Shown here: one piece after another, positions 1 to 17,187 of the stretch
Numbering within the stretch: position 1 is the first letter of the stretch
Layout of the letters: every line of letters begins with the position of its first letter
Source: Balanoglossus misakiensis
Taxonomy: Eukaryota > Hemichordata
Assembly: GCA_040954595.2 (NCBI GenBank)
Contig: CM082576.2
Location: 14,198,001-14,262,000 of the forward strand
DNA length: 64,000 nucleotides
Direction: 5' to 3'
The notes under the pieces: model-generated
Told to the model about the DNA's origin: nothing
Database searches by the model: none
The model's input: only the letters and a program-made list of their open reading frames with translations
Translations under genes and position numbers: made by a program

Positions 1-1
1 A

Positions 2-2477
2 GAGAACATCCAGCCCGGCAAGGAGGGAAACTTCGATAAGCGAGACCCCGCTTCAGTCAACACCTACGGCATACAGTATGACGTCTGCTCTGTTATGCAC
101 TACGACTCAAACGTAAGGAAATATTCATATGACATACATACTTCGCAACAACGTATTGGTCTGTACGAACATAAAGATAATCCCATTTGTTGTTCAGTAT
201 AATCATAGTTTGACTGAAACTGGAGTTAGTAGAAATTGAAAACAAAAGAATTGTCGAATAAGAGAGGACTATTCGGCCAAAGTCTGAATACACTTAATAC
301 AATATTGTTTAAATTTTCAACAAACTAGCGATGTTAATTTCCAACGACAAATTCTGGTGGCAGATGTGAATCTCCACTGAAAGACTGTCCGCAATCATTT
401 CAAAAACATTTTATTTCTGCGCTTGTTTTTTCTTGTGTCAACAGGCATTCTCTAAAAACGGTTCTCCGACAATCACGGCTGTGTACTCCGACTACACGAG
501 TGTCATGGGGAATCAAAAGGGCATCTCCCATTTCGACTACATGATTGTCAATTTAATGTACGGGTGCAACGGTAAGATGACTGCCAACGTGTGTAAAAAT
601 CATTTATTCTTAGCGCCCCCACGAAGCCGCATGGGCCAGAAGGCTTGCCAGAGTAACATAGAGTTATTGAAGATGGTGACCTTGAGAAAACGGGTTTCAT
701 TAATTTTTGACATGTAGAAAGGATATCGATTCAAGTTCGTTTTTTGAGGTCAGCTCTTGTTTCTTTGCCGACTCAAGGTTCACTGCCAGATATTGTAAAT
801 TACTTGTGGGATTATCAGTGAAAATGTTATAAACGTATCTTTATAATGATGTAAATTAATTTTGTATAGCAGAGGCGGAACTGTAATACGCGAAACGATT
901 GGGTAATTGGATTTGAAGTGATGACAATGCGTGAATGGTTGAACTGGTATTTTTGGCCCACTGCTATATCATTTTCTGTGTGTCACGCATACATTTCAGC
1001 GCATTGTACCGGCGGACTGTCGTGCAACAATAATGGTTATGTTGGTCAAGACTGTACGTGCGTGTGTCCCGCGGGGTACACTGGTGTCACGTGTGACGAT
1101 ATAGTGAACGAAGGCAGTGAGTATATGCGTTGGTCTCATGTTTGGCTCAGAACAGGAGCGATTAGGGTTTTCCGAGATTGCCTGCAGACATTCGTTAGGA
1201 CCATGATGAGAATCATTCGGCTTTTCAACAGAGTGGGCGCATTGTTCAAGGATTATTGACATCGGAATGTGAATACACAACACCTTTGTAATCACCAAAT
1301 TATTTTATTGCCGACCAGAATATGGCATACTTTAGCAAGTTAGCATGACTTTAAACAAGAAGGTTCAGTTCATCTCGGTTCTAAAAATTAATTGATACAG
1401 TTTGTGTTAGACTAAACTCGACTTCTATCTTTTTTCTACAAAACCATGCATATATTTTTAATGTTTTGTTTTTGTTCAACAGTCTGTGGAGGTAGAATAT
1501 CCGTGACGTCATCTGGCACTGTGAAGTCACCGGGCTACCCGGGTAACTATGGAGACAACAGGGAATGTCACTGGCTTCTGGAGGTACGGTATACACTTAA
1601 TGTGTTGTCTAATAATATAGACCCTGTCACCAAAATGAAACATTAACAAACCGAGAATGATTTGAAGGGGGCAATCAATCGTCGAGTATGCACAAGTGCG
1701 ACTTAGGCAAGGTGCATAACACATGACAGCAGCAAGTCAAGTCAAACTACCGGTAGCTACAAAATTCACATATTACAGGGTACAGCAAATCAAACAACTT
1801 ACCTCAACATTTTACCTGTGTTACATTTCTTATTTGTTCATTCCGTGACAGGCACCAGTCGGTTCACGTATTTCCATATTCTTTGACGACTTCTATGTTG
1901 AAAACGGTGGTGCGTCCTGTGACTATGACAATTTCGACATCCGTAACGAAGCCCACATCGACATGTGCATGTACACGTGAGTCAGCTTCATCAAATTTGA
2001 TCTCTCTCTCTGTCTTTCTCTTTCTCTCATATTTACTTCACACGTTATAGTCGTGTTTTCATGATACGTAGTGTAGAATCGCTTTGATCAAAATTTGTGG
2101 CTCGCCATGCTTTGTTGGAACTGCCAAACACAATTCGTCGATTCTGTTGTTTTCCCGCCAAAGTATTAGCACTCTGAAATCGAACGAAATCAGCTGCAAT
2201 TGCTTGTCGACGGAAAACCACTTCCATTCTTTATCTGTCGTGACGGATAAGAAATGTTTAATGCAGTCTTCATCTTTTCCCCGTCATCGACGTTCTCCTC
2301 ACTGCATCTTGATACTGGGTATATTAAATTAACTTTTTTTGTTGTTGCCATAGATACTGCGCTGGAACACTGAAAGGACAGACGCATGTCTCCAAGGAGA
2401 ACGCCCTCATGTTGAGTTTGTATTCGGACTTCTCGATCAGCTACCAGGGATTCAGCGCCACCTATACCTTGATATAA
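2..2477 (+). CDS. Astacin-family metalloprotease with EGF and CUB domains (5'-partial)
   Basis: Secreted zinc endopeptidase of the M12A (astacin/BP10/tolloid-like) family; only its 3' half is here. Exons by splice signals and phase: 2-112, 445-571, 1000-1116, 1483-1583, 1852-1976, 2354-2477 (705 nt, 234 residues plus stop). Exon 1 carries the Met-turn SVMHY of the catalytic domain. Exon 2 has the family's AFSKNG stretch and ends with NLMYGC, the usual end of the catalytic domain. Exon 3 is one EGF module (ending CPAGYTGVTC). Exons 4-6 form one CUB domain with the four expected cysteines (CGG, ECHW, SCDYD, YCAG) and the SPGYPGNY motif. The stop follows directly after the CUB, so the architecture resembles echinoderm BP10/SpAN with a single CUB. 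The exons with signal peptide, propeptide and HExxH zinc site lie upstream of the window. Substrate is unknown. Confidence 0.9.
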
Positions 2478-4554
2478 CTCGAAGTCGTGTGTGTTAATGA
2501 CAGGAAATTGTACTGAAAGCTGTGAATTCAAACGTTTGAAAATATATACCCATTTCCTTCGTTTAAAATGTCTTCCTTTTCTGGAATTCAGGTTAAATAC
2601 TATAGCAAATATATATTTGTAAAATAGTTCCAATTCTTATTGAGTTTTGAGATTCAAAGTCAATAATATTGTCTTTTCATGAAACGACCATCCACGCACA
2701 GATTTGTCTGATATAAGCTTATATGGAAAAACAGCATAACACAAAACAGTCTTAGGTCCGTTATACGACAAATGTCATATTTCAGGAGAATGAATTTTCA
2801 CTGTTCCCAGGGAAGATATATCATATTTTAGGGTACCCTAACAACTTGAAGCTTGTCTTTGTAGATGAGTGCCTCAGACCAATATGCCAAGTCAGTTTGT
2901 GTCGTAAATCTCGGTCAATAGAAGTACATATTAGTGTTTCTGTGGATTTCCACATATAGTTCTAGACTATTACGAAATGTGTTGTAAATGTTTTGATAAT
3001 TCCATAGTCAGTGTGTTGCATATTATCCAGTAAAGTCTCTTATATCAGAAATACCGACTGTGTTGTGTTCAATGGTATCCGTAGACCAGACAACACCGAC
3101 AAACGTACCCTATGAAGCTATTATAGCTTTTATGACTTCACGCCTTCCAATGCCAATCTATCAATGTTTGGGGTGCGTATTGGTGGACCGATGACAATAC
3201 GTACTTCTCATTATGTTATACAAAAGTCTAGCCTTGTCGTTATCTGCCCTTACTGGGATAATTTTCCGGTTAAAGGTATACACGGTCACCTCCAATTTAC
3301 ATATTCCCATGTATGGCTGAAATGGCGTATCTGGGTTTTCTAAAGAAAATATGGCGGCGCTCTTTTTTTCGCGTGTGCCACCCTCTGAAAATCTGTGATT
3401 GGCCGAATTTCAAAATGCCATGGTATAACTGTAGCTAAATTTGCATAGGTGACCGTACGTGTACATTTTTAAAAATACGTTATGAATATTGTTATAGGCC
3501 CACGTCAAAGGGCGTAGCAGCAAGTTGATTTCACCAAACTAAAATTTTCACATGTGAGGTTAAAATTGTAAATGTGAAAAAATCAAACCGGCTTGCTTTT
3601 TTAAGTAAAATTTTATTGGCAAATTCGAAAAAATCGTCAACAAAGAAAAATACAAAATTTCTAATTCTGTACATGGCTTGGTTATAACTTTGTTTCCAGG
3701 ATAAAGTAAGTACTGTTCTCCTCACACGGTGATCTCACATTCGATTGTTAAATTCTGCATATCTAGACTTTAAGAAAACGGCATGAAATCTTGTTCAAAG
3801 ATTCGGTTAAAACAATATCACATTTCTTGACGTGCTCTCAGCGGCATGTTTCTCATGAAAGTTTGACAACGCAAAAAATCAGGCCCTCCGATAGTCAGTA
3901 AGCTAGTATACCACTTGCATTGCTAAGAAACTCTAACTCGAAAAGACAAAGGTAAACGTCAGCTGACGACAGAAAGTGGTTCTGCGCAAATGGCGCCAAA
4001 ATAACGGGAATACTACGGCCTGTAGCGTACATACGGTTAAATTTCTTGCAACGTTATCATAATTGTTCACGTATTTGTGAAGGAGTGTAAAAATAACTCC
4101 ATTTTTGAGAAAGTATGCGACAGAATATAACGGTTAGGTCTATATGCTAGATCTTCCCGGAAGTCACCGACTGTGACGTGTGCATGACAGACAGAATATG
4201 ATTTGTGGCTGGTGTCTTACCTATACCATATCAATTTACGCTGACTGTATCTCTTCTGTAGATACAGCAAAGTTGCCACACAGAAACTAAGTAATTCTGT
4301 TCACGAGCTCGAGAATTTTCCAACTATCATTTGTACTGCAATCTTTGGCAAGACTTGGCTTAACACACTAATCTCAAAACATTGTGGGGAAAACGGCATC
4401 GACATTAGAGTATAAAATGGCCGATGTCTTTCCTTTAAAATGTTAACTAGTTCCAGAGCTGGTAAACATAGCGTCACTTACTAGTAGTAGTAGTAGCTTA
4501 GATTTACTATTTACATGCATACATCTTCATCTATAGTTTTGATTTACAACAGTT
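2478..4554. other. Intergenic between astacin stop and transporter 1 stop
   Basis: No coding exon seen on either strand. The first few hundred bases are presumably the 3' UTR of the astacin gene, and the last part the 3' UTR of the minus-strand transporter. The astacin and transporter 1 converge here. The only structured feature is a MITE-like repeat near 3277-3465, described separately. Confidence 0.6.
3272..3465. mobile_element. MITE-like repeat family B, copy 1
   Basis: About 190 bp with short terminal inverted repeats: ACGGTCACCT near the left end and AGGTGACCGT near the right end. Related copies lie near 13272-13455 and 52455-52640. The shared core includes TTTTTCGCGTGTGCC and AATCTGTGATTGGC. 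There is no coding capacity, so it is probably a non-autonomous DNA transposon. The superfamily is not determined because the target-site duplication is unclear. Confidence 0.65.
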
Positions 4555-8681
<4,127 letters not shown>

Positions 8682-11261
8682 TGATTTTCAATTTCGATAC
8701 GTTGTCCGTGCCAGGCACCGGACTAAGTTGCACGGAGATGTTACCAACCGCACTAAGCTCTTATAACCAGCTCCCCCGATACAGCTATGAAGAAAAATGA
8801 TATCATTTATTCAACGTACAATGAGTGCTCTGTGTAAGTTTTAAAGTGTAAACAAAACCGTGACCTGAATGTTTGCAGTACCTGCCGCGATCCGCTGCGT
8901 TAATTAATTAATTAATTAATTAAACAAACACAATACGGTTGAATCATATCCCGTTTGTCACACCCTGGCATTGTGTATTGGAATGTCCTTGCCAGGTTAT
9001 TACATGTCTGCAGTGATAGGCGAGTAGTCTGACAGAGAGGCCAGTTAATCAGGGTACAAAGGTACCCCCAACAAACGAAAAACGTGTATGTCTACTAATC
9101 CGTGAATATTGTTAAATGATGACGTCAAAGCTTCAAAACCTACTTCGTGTCGCTATACAAGTTCCCCAGCGGAACATTCCCAGAACTACCGAACTTGGGA
9201 AGAATTTGGATTGGAACAATTCATGTTGTTCACATAATGTTATGCCTATGTAGGTTTGGTTCAAACAGCCCATAGCCACCCCCCCCCCCCAACCTATATA
9301 TTCCCACGCATTCGTTGATGACGAGATACAGAGACCCGATCTGGCAAACGAGCGCTCCCGTCTGAACCTTACCTTGCTGAAGTTGCTGAAAACTCACTAA
9401 GTTACTTCTGAATCAACTTGTCGGCAGGCCTAGTTGACGGTGAAGTCTCCATCTAACAAGTCAGCGTCCAGATGCTGTAACGGGCAGGTAGCTTTTTATA
9501 GAGTGTAGTGTCCAGCTAGGTAGGGATGAGTAATGTCTGTATACAGGGTCATCAATACCAAATACTTCAGTTGCCAGATAACGAAAGGACATAGGTGCGT
9601 GTGACCTCTAAACAACCCGCCTAGTAATACATGCTACCTTGCCGATCCATCGCCGTTGGCGGTACCAACGACAAGTTATACATTTACTCGTATTTCGGCC
9701 AACAGGTGATCAACAAACACCGTACTGAACAATGATCTGTACCACACAGTGTTGCATTTCACCACTCAAAATAAGAAACACGATAGGGCAATTTATTTGC
9801 ATACAGTATTAGACTGTCTCACAGCAAAAGCCTTTATACGATTACAAGATGGATTTCGATGCTTCACTCACGATAACATTCAGAAGCATAGAGCACGAGT
9901 TCCATCGAGGTATACGAGCCATTCACCGATTGAGACCAAAGAATATGGTAACTTATTTGAAATAAACTTCAAATGAACAACCACAATGAAAGATACCTTC
10001 AGGCAATGAGTCAAAGTTGATATTCTGATCCCATATTTCATATTCACATAAAGATCCTGTCTGTCTGTCTGTCCACCCGCCTGTCTGACTGTCGGTCTGC
10101 CTGCCTACATACCTGCATAGTTGTCTTTCGGTCATTGTGTACTTCACGGTCTTTTATAGGTCTGTAGACTGTAAATGTAGATCTCTGAGTCTGTATGTCT
10201 GATTGATAATGATCATGATGATGACAACGGTATCGTTATAAGAACACATGGACAGATTTACAGTCAAGCCACAGTATTCAATTGCTGCGTCATCAAAGTA
10301 GCTCTAAATGCCATATTCATGTGTATAAAATTGCACACATAAAATGCATTCTCTGCATGTTGGTAGTGTTACAAAAATTTACGGTACACACACCGTCCCT
10401 CCAGCAGTAATACAGATGGTCAATTTGGTGATTCAAAACATGATTTTATTGAAACGTATTATTGTAAAACATTGTATTAACTAATTTTACAGCTTACTTT
10501 TTTGTACAAGCTACTTTGTGAATACACACAAAATATCTACAAAACGAAAACTCTGCAACATCATAGTAATGCACACCTTTGATTTTTAAGAGAAATGTTT
10601 GGGGAAATTCTTTCTGCCCGAGATAAGCAGAGATTCTTTGCAATCTTGCAAAGTTGGTGAGATCATTCTACGTGAACCAGTTCTTGAAATATCAGCTTCA
10701 AGACCGACATTCAAGAACATTCGAGCGAAAACTTGCATTTGTTACTATGGAGTTGGTGCGTGACAACGGCGCGGAGATGAGCTGACACTTGACTACACTT
10801 AAGTCAGAGCACCGTGGTTCTGTTACATCAGCGAAACAACACCGAAGTACATCTCAAGTATTGGATTCTGACGTCATTGAGATAAGATTGAGCCCACTCC
10901 CAATATTTCCATACGGGGGCGTGCGGTCCAAGTTCATAATATCAATCCATGTAGGCCTATACTCCAAACATGTATCCATTGTTTGGGATTTCTACTCCTA
11001 TTTGGGATATGTTCAGTTCGTTTACCGTTATTCTTAATGTTGCGTGTGAAGGGAGTGGGAATATGCTACGGGATTGGGCACTACTCATGATAATCTACAC
11101 GCATATCTAGAGTGTTCATTGTATTTCCATTCAGGTGATCTGTCTGTCGATTCTGCCAGATCATGCCGATTCACCAGTTAGCAGAAATCGAAAACGATCA
11201 ACTGATCGATCTGATGAGTTAAAAATGCAGATGATGCTAAATTCAACCTTTGGCAGCCGCA
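8682..11261. other. Intergenic between the two transporter genes
   Basis: No coding exon recognised. Contains a short (TTAA)n run near 8900-8922, a poly-C run near 9282-9291 and the 5' flank of transporter 1. A minus-strand TTATAA lies about 80 bases upstream of the chosen ATG and might be a TATA element, but this is weak. The remainder includes the 3' flank of transporter 2. Confidence 0.55.
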
Positions 11262-14200
11262 CTAGGCCTTGGAAACCGTGCTGGGCTTGTACGAGAGAGT
11301 GTATTCAAAGAGTTGCGATTTGCTCATGTTGTTGTTGGGGACTCCGCATTTCTTTGCCAGTTCCGCATCGCCCTCTACGGCCACTTTCTGCGAGAGGGTC
11401 AACGTGGGTCTTGAGATGAGGTAGTTGACATTTCCGGTTCTTGTACGAAACAGGAAACGAGCGGCGAAGGACATAAGGAACATCTCCATGACGATAAGCA
11501 TGTCGAATAAAACTAGAGGATGGATAAAAAAGGAAAGTTAAATATAAGCAGATAAATTTAAAATAGCGACACTTATTCCGGGTACATTCCCTAGTAAAGT
11601 GACTTATTTCGGTCTTCTTGGTAAATTTAAGAACTTGTAAAAAGAACAGTGGATAAAACAACAAAAATATTGAATATAACAATAATATCAATATACCCCC
11701 CAAATATATGCATCAACATGTAATTTAAGCAATTGCTTGGAGCCAACATACGGTGTTTACTGCAACACTGACTCTTAAGAACTGGGCATATTTCACAATA
11801 AGCCAAAACTTTGCTGAAATTTTTATGAAATTATAATTTGTCTGTTCCGTTCATTCTTTGCAGTTTTTCATGTTACAGCAATTTATTTCGTTGCGTAGGG
11901 TGAATGCTTTCTCCATTTTCACTGATTTAATTTCATCGTGCAAAGATACATGTATGTCCGACAGAACAGTCAATACTATACTTGAACCAAAAATAACTTC
12001 TTATGGCGTCGCATACGTATACGTTCTTACCGTTGGCTCTGGTCTTGCTGCTGAGCGGGTCGGCGCATTTGATCACATTGGTTGCCACGAGGATTCCAAG
12101 AAAAGCGTTTTGGATGTTGCCCAGCAACAGCGTCATCTGGATGGACAGAAATTTGGGTCTGAGGCGGAATTCTTGGAGCAGCTGTAACGAAACTCTGTAA
12201 ATGGCCTGAAGTCCGTACATGGCCAGCAGAGTGGACGCCACCAGTATGCTGTTCAGGTAAAGGTAGGCTTCGTCAAATGCGATCTGCATGAACGAAAAAT
12301 AAAAAAGGAAGATTCTGTGAGTAACAGTCAAAGTATGGACCATTCTCTTACCTACAGGAACAGGCTAAGGCTGCATTCACAAACACCTCTGGAGGGGGGG
12401 GCGGGAGAATTCAATTTTTTTTACCGCTAATTTTCACATGCCCCCCCACACAACCCGAAATATTTTCAAATCCCCCCCTTCCGTACTGCCAAAATTTTGA
12501 AATCCCCCCCCCATTTTCTTTCACAGAGCAAAACACATCTATCTTGTAAAAAAGAAAAACAGCGTTCCCATGAAAAGAATTTGAAACTGATGTTTCCCCC
12601 TCATCAGTGGGTATTAAAACTGAACATTGTTTTTATTGTTTAAGTATTTGTATTCTGTGTTGGGAGACATTGTAAACCGAGAATTGAAGGGGGTGGGTTT
12701 GGGAGGGGGTGTCCCCCTCCCACGTAAGAAAATTTTATAAAATACAGAGCTCAAAGCTGCATTTTAATGAACCCAGCAAAAGCAAATTAACTCAACTACC
12801 GGTATGTTGGGGAGGACAAATTAAACCGTCACCGCTCAAAGTTATCATGGGGTGGGGGCAAGTCCCCTGACCTGGGACACTAGATAAAGCAGTAAATGAT
12901 TGAAAGGTGTTGATGAATGGAGGGGGTGGGTGTGGGAGGGGGTGTCCCCCTCCCACATTAGAAAATTTTGTAAAATAAAGGGCGCGAAACTGCATTTTTG
13001 TGGACTCAAAATAAATATTTAGTCGTCAAAGTTTTCAAGTCCCCCCCTTTCAGTCCTTAAATTATTTCAAATCCCCCCCCTTACATACCCTCAATTTTTT
13101 CAAATCCCCCCCCTCAATTCTCCCGCCCCCCCCCTCCAGAGGTGTTTGTGAATGCAGCCTAAGCCTAAACCAAAACCACTGTCAAAAGAGTCTATACGTC
13201 TGGCTTCGAGATTGCCACAATTCAAATGTGAAATTTACTCTGAGCCACAAATTACACGAATATATGAAACATTAAAGGTACACGTCACCTCCAATTTACA
13301 TACGCCCATATATGACTGAAATGGAGCATTTCAGTGTTCTAAAGAACAAATGGTGGTGCTCCTTTTTTCGCGTGTGCCTCCCACTAAAAATCTGTGATTG
13401 GCTAGATCTCAATTTGCCATGGTAACTGTAGCTAAAATTACATAGAGGACCGCACATAGTTGATCGAGGAGGACTAATATTTTGCGTGTGATTGTTGTTT
13501 TTCTATATTTGTACGTATCCGCGTAATACACAGAGAGATAGCGGTGCTATAAGCCAAATAACACACATACCACGCCGGGTTTATACCGTCCATCCGTCCA
13601 CAGAACGGTGGCTATAAACCGCGCAATGGGTCCAATTATCGCCGTCTGCAAAACGAGTTTCTTCATTATACCAAGGAAATGTCTGTCAAGAGAGCACAGC
13701 AATAATGTAACGATTGGCCAAACACTTTCAATATCAGAACTGATTTGAGAATACATTGTTTTATGTCAATATTGATTGTACGAAATCGATCTAAAACCAG
13801 TGTAAACTGTCTTAATTGTTTGCGAATAAGTAAACAGTTTCCTTAACGGATCTCCGTATTAACTTGTCAAACAGCACAAAAGATAAACACTTTTGAATAA
13901 ATTAGCATGAAAGTGCAGCAACATGGAAATCACACCGAATCCTCGGTTCTGTGAGATCAGTGGTCAGTGTCCGGATAAAATCGGTCGCATACTTTCCTTC
14001 CCTTCTCTGTAGTGTCTAATATGCATGTACAGGCTGTTGAAATAAAGCAGGGGGGCATTGTGTTGTCATTTACGTATAGTCACACCGAACACCGGGAATC
14101 TTTGATTGTGGCAACCACGTCGTTTCCACTATGAAGTTAGCATATGTGAGGAACAAAAACACATACTTCGAGACTTTCACTGTAGGCAAACAGCAGCAAC

Positions 14201-17187
14201 AACAGCAAAGTAGAGGCGGGAATGCTATCGACGTCTTATCCTCAGCCAGCAACGCAACGGCCGCTTCGTAACCACCATAATAATCAAATATCAGGAGGAC
14301 AAAGCAATACAACGTCACAGACAAATACCTGTAGGATTGCAATAAAGTAATGTCAGTGAAAAGTATTCAGGGAATACTGTAGACTAAAACGAAGCGGCGG
14401 TTTGCTAACCGTCAACATGGCGAGGGCAATAAGTGACTTATTGACCAGAGAAATAGACGTGATTTGACAACTCGAGCGGAATATGTAGTAAGCTTCAAGT
14501 CTGGAGGAACGCTATGTTCTTGTTAACTTCTTATAAAAATGAAGAATACTAAAAGAAATATAAAACGCGTTTAATTCAGAAAGTTCCGTCAGTCTGAACT
14601 GAGTATTGCAACAAGAATAGACGTATACTCACAGCGATGAATGAATCGTTGCAATGAAGTGCGCCCGTGGTACATAAATCGCCAACAATGACGTCAGAGA
14701 GTACGCCTGTCAGGGTAATATATGCAGTCAGTAAAATGAAAGGTGCTTCAGACTGGTGAGTGTTCAACAATAATTAATATTCATTATTTTCGTCTTGTGT
14801 ACGTATACACTGTACCAATAATCTTGGTAAATTCTGCGGTACAGTGAATTCATAGAAATGAAAGTCAACGACACTGCAGAGTGTATATGTGTCCGGAATC
14901 TCAACCAGGCATCTCAACCAATCGCGGTGCTATTTAATCTCTTCTGATGAAGTCAACGTCCAATCGTGGGGATGGTGGCGGTGCGCCAGAACAGCGCCAT
15001 CACCGTATATGCAACCTACATTGTAAGTTTTCCACTGCAAAGATTGTACACGTTTCTCATATTTCGTAAACCTTAACAAAATTCTTAGCGTTGTGCGTGT
15101 TGTTGAAACAATATACTCTTGATTGTAAGGCCAACTTACGTATCCAAATCGACCCTTTCTTTCACGTTTAACTCGAAAAACAACACAGATTGTCTTACCG
15201 GGAATAATCCTATGATCCAAATAACCTGTATCCGACGCCTAGTGGTCGGTAACTTCTTCTGTACAAACATGGCTGACTCCACGAAAATTCCAATGGTTAT
15301 GATGGACAAAATGGTTGCAACTACCAATATAGCTGTATACGTAGGTGATAGATCTATGAAATGGAAATAAGTACGAAATCACATTACCTTTAAGGGACAA
15401 AGTCGATCGATTATTTTGCATTATTTTGATCTATATGATAATATTTATTTGCATAAAGGCCACCGGCCCATTGCATTTAGTACATCAAAATGATACAGAG
15501 GTAAAGAATTTGATTTGATTGCACCACAAAATTATACAAAACATTTAGACAGAATATTACATGCTATTACAAATTTAGTGCTTCTTTCCGCAATTCGAAT
15601 GCTTGATATACATAATTTGCCAGGTTATTTATAATATTATATATTATTATAAATATTATTATTTTGATCTACATGTATAGTGACTCACTGGTAGTCACAA
15701 TTCAACGTTCCATATATGGGTATATAGATATAGAAAGCGATCATTTATTTTTTGGTCAATACTAAAAATTGCTTTGTAGTAGTAAGCTCTAGTGTTTAGA
15801 GGTACAGATCTTACATAACATAACTGTCCCTGGGCGTTTTAAGTATTTTTCTTGTGTGTTGCAAAGGTTAAACCATGTGAACTTTGGAGCAAACATGAAA
15901 CTCGGTGGGGCAGCACATGAACATATTACGAGTTCAAAGACAATACCCCTCCCTGACGGTCATGCCCTTTTCCTTTGTACGATTATTTGTTCATTGAGAA
16001 ACATGTCCCATAATTCCAAAGGACATGTCAACAGCTGGTCTCCAGTATTAAAGAATTTAATATGGAAATCCCGTGGAATAAAAGACCCCGACATATGTCA
16101 CTGCGTTCATCACATCCACGCATATCAAAATATACATAGCCAAGCTTATGGAATTGTTAAACTGATCTAAATACAGTAGTTTGGTGTCTGTATAAATACA
16201 GATATAGACTTGCGGTGTGAGTTAACTAACTTGTCAATGTGAAAGCCTCATTCCTAGCGTTTACGTGATAACCATTCTATGAGAGACACAGAATATTTAT
16301 GCGTGAACGAAGCAACTAATGTCTGTACCTCATGATTTGCTTCAATAGCGACTGGAAATTTCCCGTTGTGTATGAACACAGATGCCAGGATTTCAGTCTC
16401 GATTTTGGTCACGTGCCATTCGTGTTTTGTTTTGCACGAACAGCGTTATTTTTAGAAGAAGAGCTGAAGGATTATGTCTGTTTTCGCCACGTTTCACGCA
16501 TGTTGTAAACTGTTAACTAGTGTACGATCCAACAAATGCAGGGGTTTTGCATGCAAAGTACACTTTGTTCTCATTGTAGGATGGCACAGTTTTGGGTCTA
16601 TATTTAATGCTGGCATGAACTGAGAATGAGCTGAATATTCCATACACGTGTATTATCATAAAGCAACGTTAACGAACAGTAAATTAATCCACTGCACATT
16701 ATTCTGCACCCGACAGATGACACCAAGAGCAACATTTTAGATAGTGTGGCTTGCAACGTTTCAGAAAATAGATGGGCTGTGAATAAATGCGGGCAGGTCA
16801 TGCTGGCAGCTCTTTGAATTTTAAAGGGTGCATAGACTTTCACTGGTTGAACCAGCCTCACATTGTTCGCCGTGAAAACATTGATATTGCCGAAGGATTG
16901 TTAATTCACTGTGTGTCACTATGCTATTTTGAATCCGTAAGGGCCAGGGAACACTTTTGAAATCATGAGCGAAGCCAAGGTTGTCAGCTCTTTCGGGGAA
17001 ACGGTTGGGGTAAAACGCTAAATGACAGATGGGTTGCTAATATACTAACATATTTAAGGCAACCAATCAATCGATCGACAAGATACTCACTTGGGAAAAT
17101 TTCATTCGTGTATGGGTCGGCCATGGAACATCCGACCCCACTTCTACTGACGTTGACCGCTGACATGTTTTCTGCTTGGTCTCCCAT
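11262..17187 (-). CDS. Organic solute transporter subunit alpha (SLC51A)-like, paralogue 2
   Basis: Second SLC51A-family gene, in the same orientation as paralogue 1. Coding exons (minus): 17187-17091, 15353-15199, 14706-14633, 14328-14167, 13682-13571, 12283-12031, 11512-11262; 1,104 nt, 367 residues, phases consistent. Exon lengths for exons 2-6 are 155, 74, 162, 112, 253 against 161, 74, 159, 112, 256 in paralogue 1, with the same phases. Family marks: TRRRIQVIWIIG, YVPRA, FDYYGG, six consecutive cysteines in LLCCCCCCLP, VLWTDGRY, and PKFLSIQMTLLLGNIQ. The N-terminus (GCSMADPYTNE) aligns with paralogue 1 (NCSHDEPYTYE). Its length is close to human SLC51A. The tail ends SKA, without the long Ser/Asp extension of paralogue 1. 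The substrate is not predictable from sequence; export of amphipathic solutes is inferred from the family. Confidence 0.9.
12366..13162. mobile_element. PIF/Harbinger-like MITE, copy 1 (in transporter 2 intron)
   Basis: Element 12369-13159 with long perfect terminal inverted repeats beginning GGCTGCATTCACAAACACC and running into G/C homopolymers, flanked on both sides by TAA (12366-12368, 13160-13162). A 3-bp TWA target duplication is typical of PIF/Harbinger elements. There is no transposase. It contains two direct copies of a GTGTCCCCCTCCCAC-ending segment about 230 bp apart. It sits in the intron between exons 5 and 6 of paralogue 2. Confidence 0.85.
13272..13455. mobile_element. MITE-like repeat family B, copy 2
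   Basis: Clearly similar to the copy at 3272-3465 over its whole length (CACCTCCAATTTACAT at the left, CTGTAGCTAAA near the right). Its ends have decayed: the left terminus reads ACACGTCACCT and the right GAGGACCG. It lies about 110 bp from the Harbinger-like MITE, in the same intron of transporter 2. Confidence 0.6.
15354..17090. other. First intron of transporter 2, no recognisable feature
   Basis: AT-rich intronic sequence of about 1.7 kb between exon 1 (ending 17091) and exon 2 (starting 15353) of paralogue 2. I see no exon, RNA gene or clear repeat. Open frames here lack splice context and domain similarity. Confidence 0.5.
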
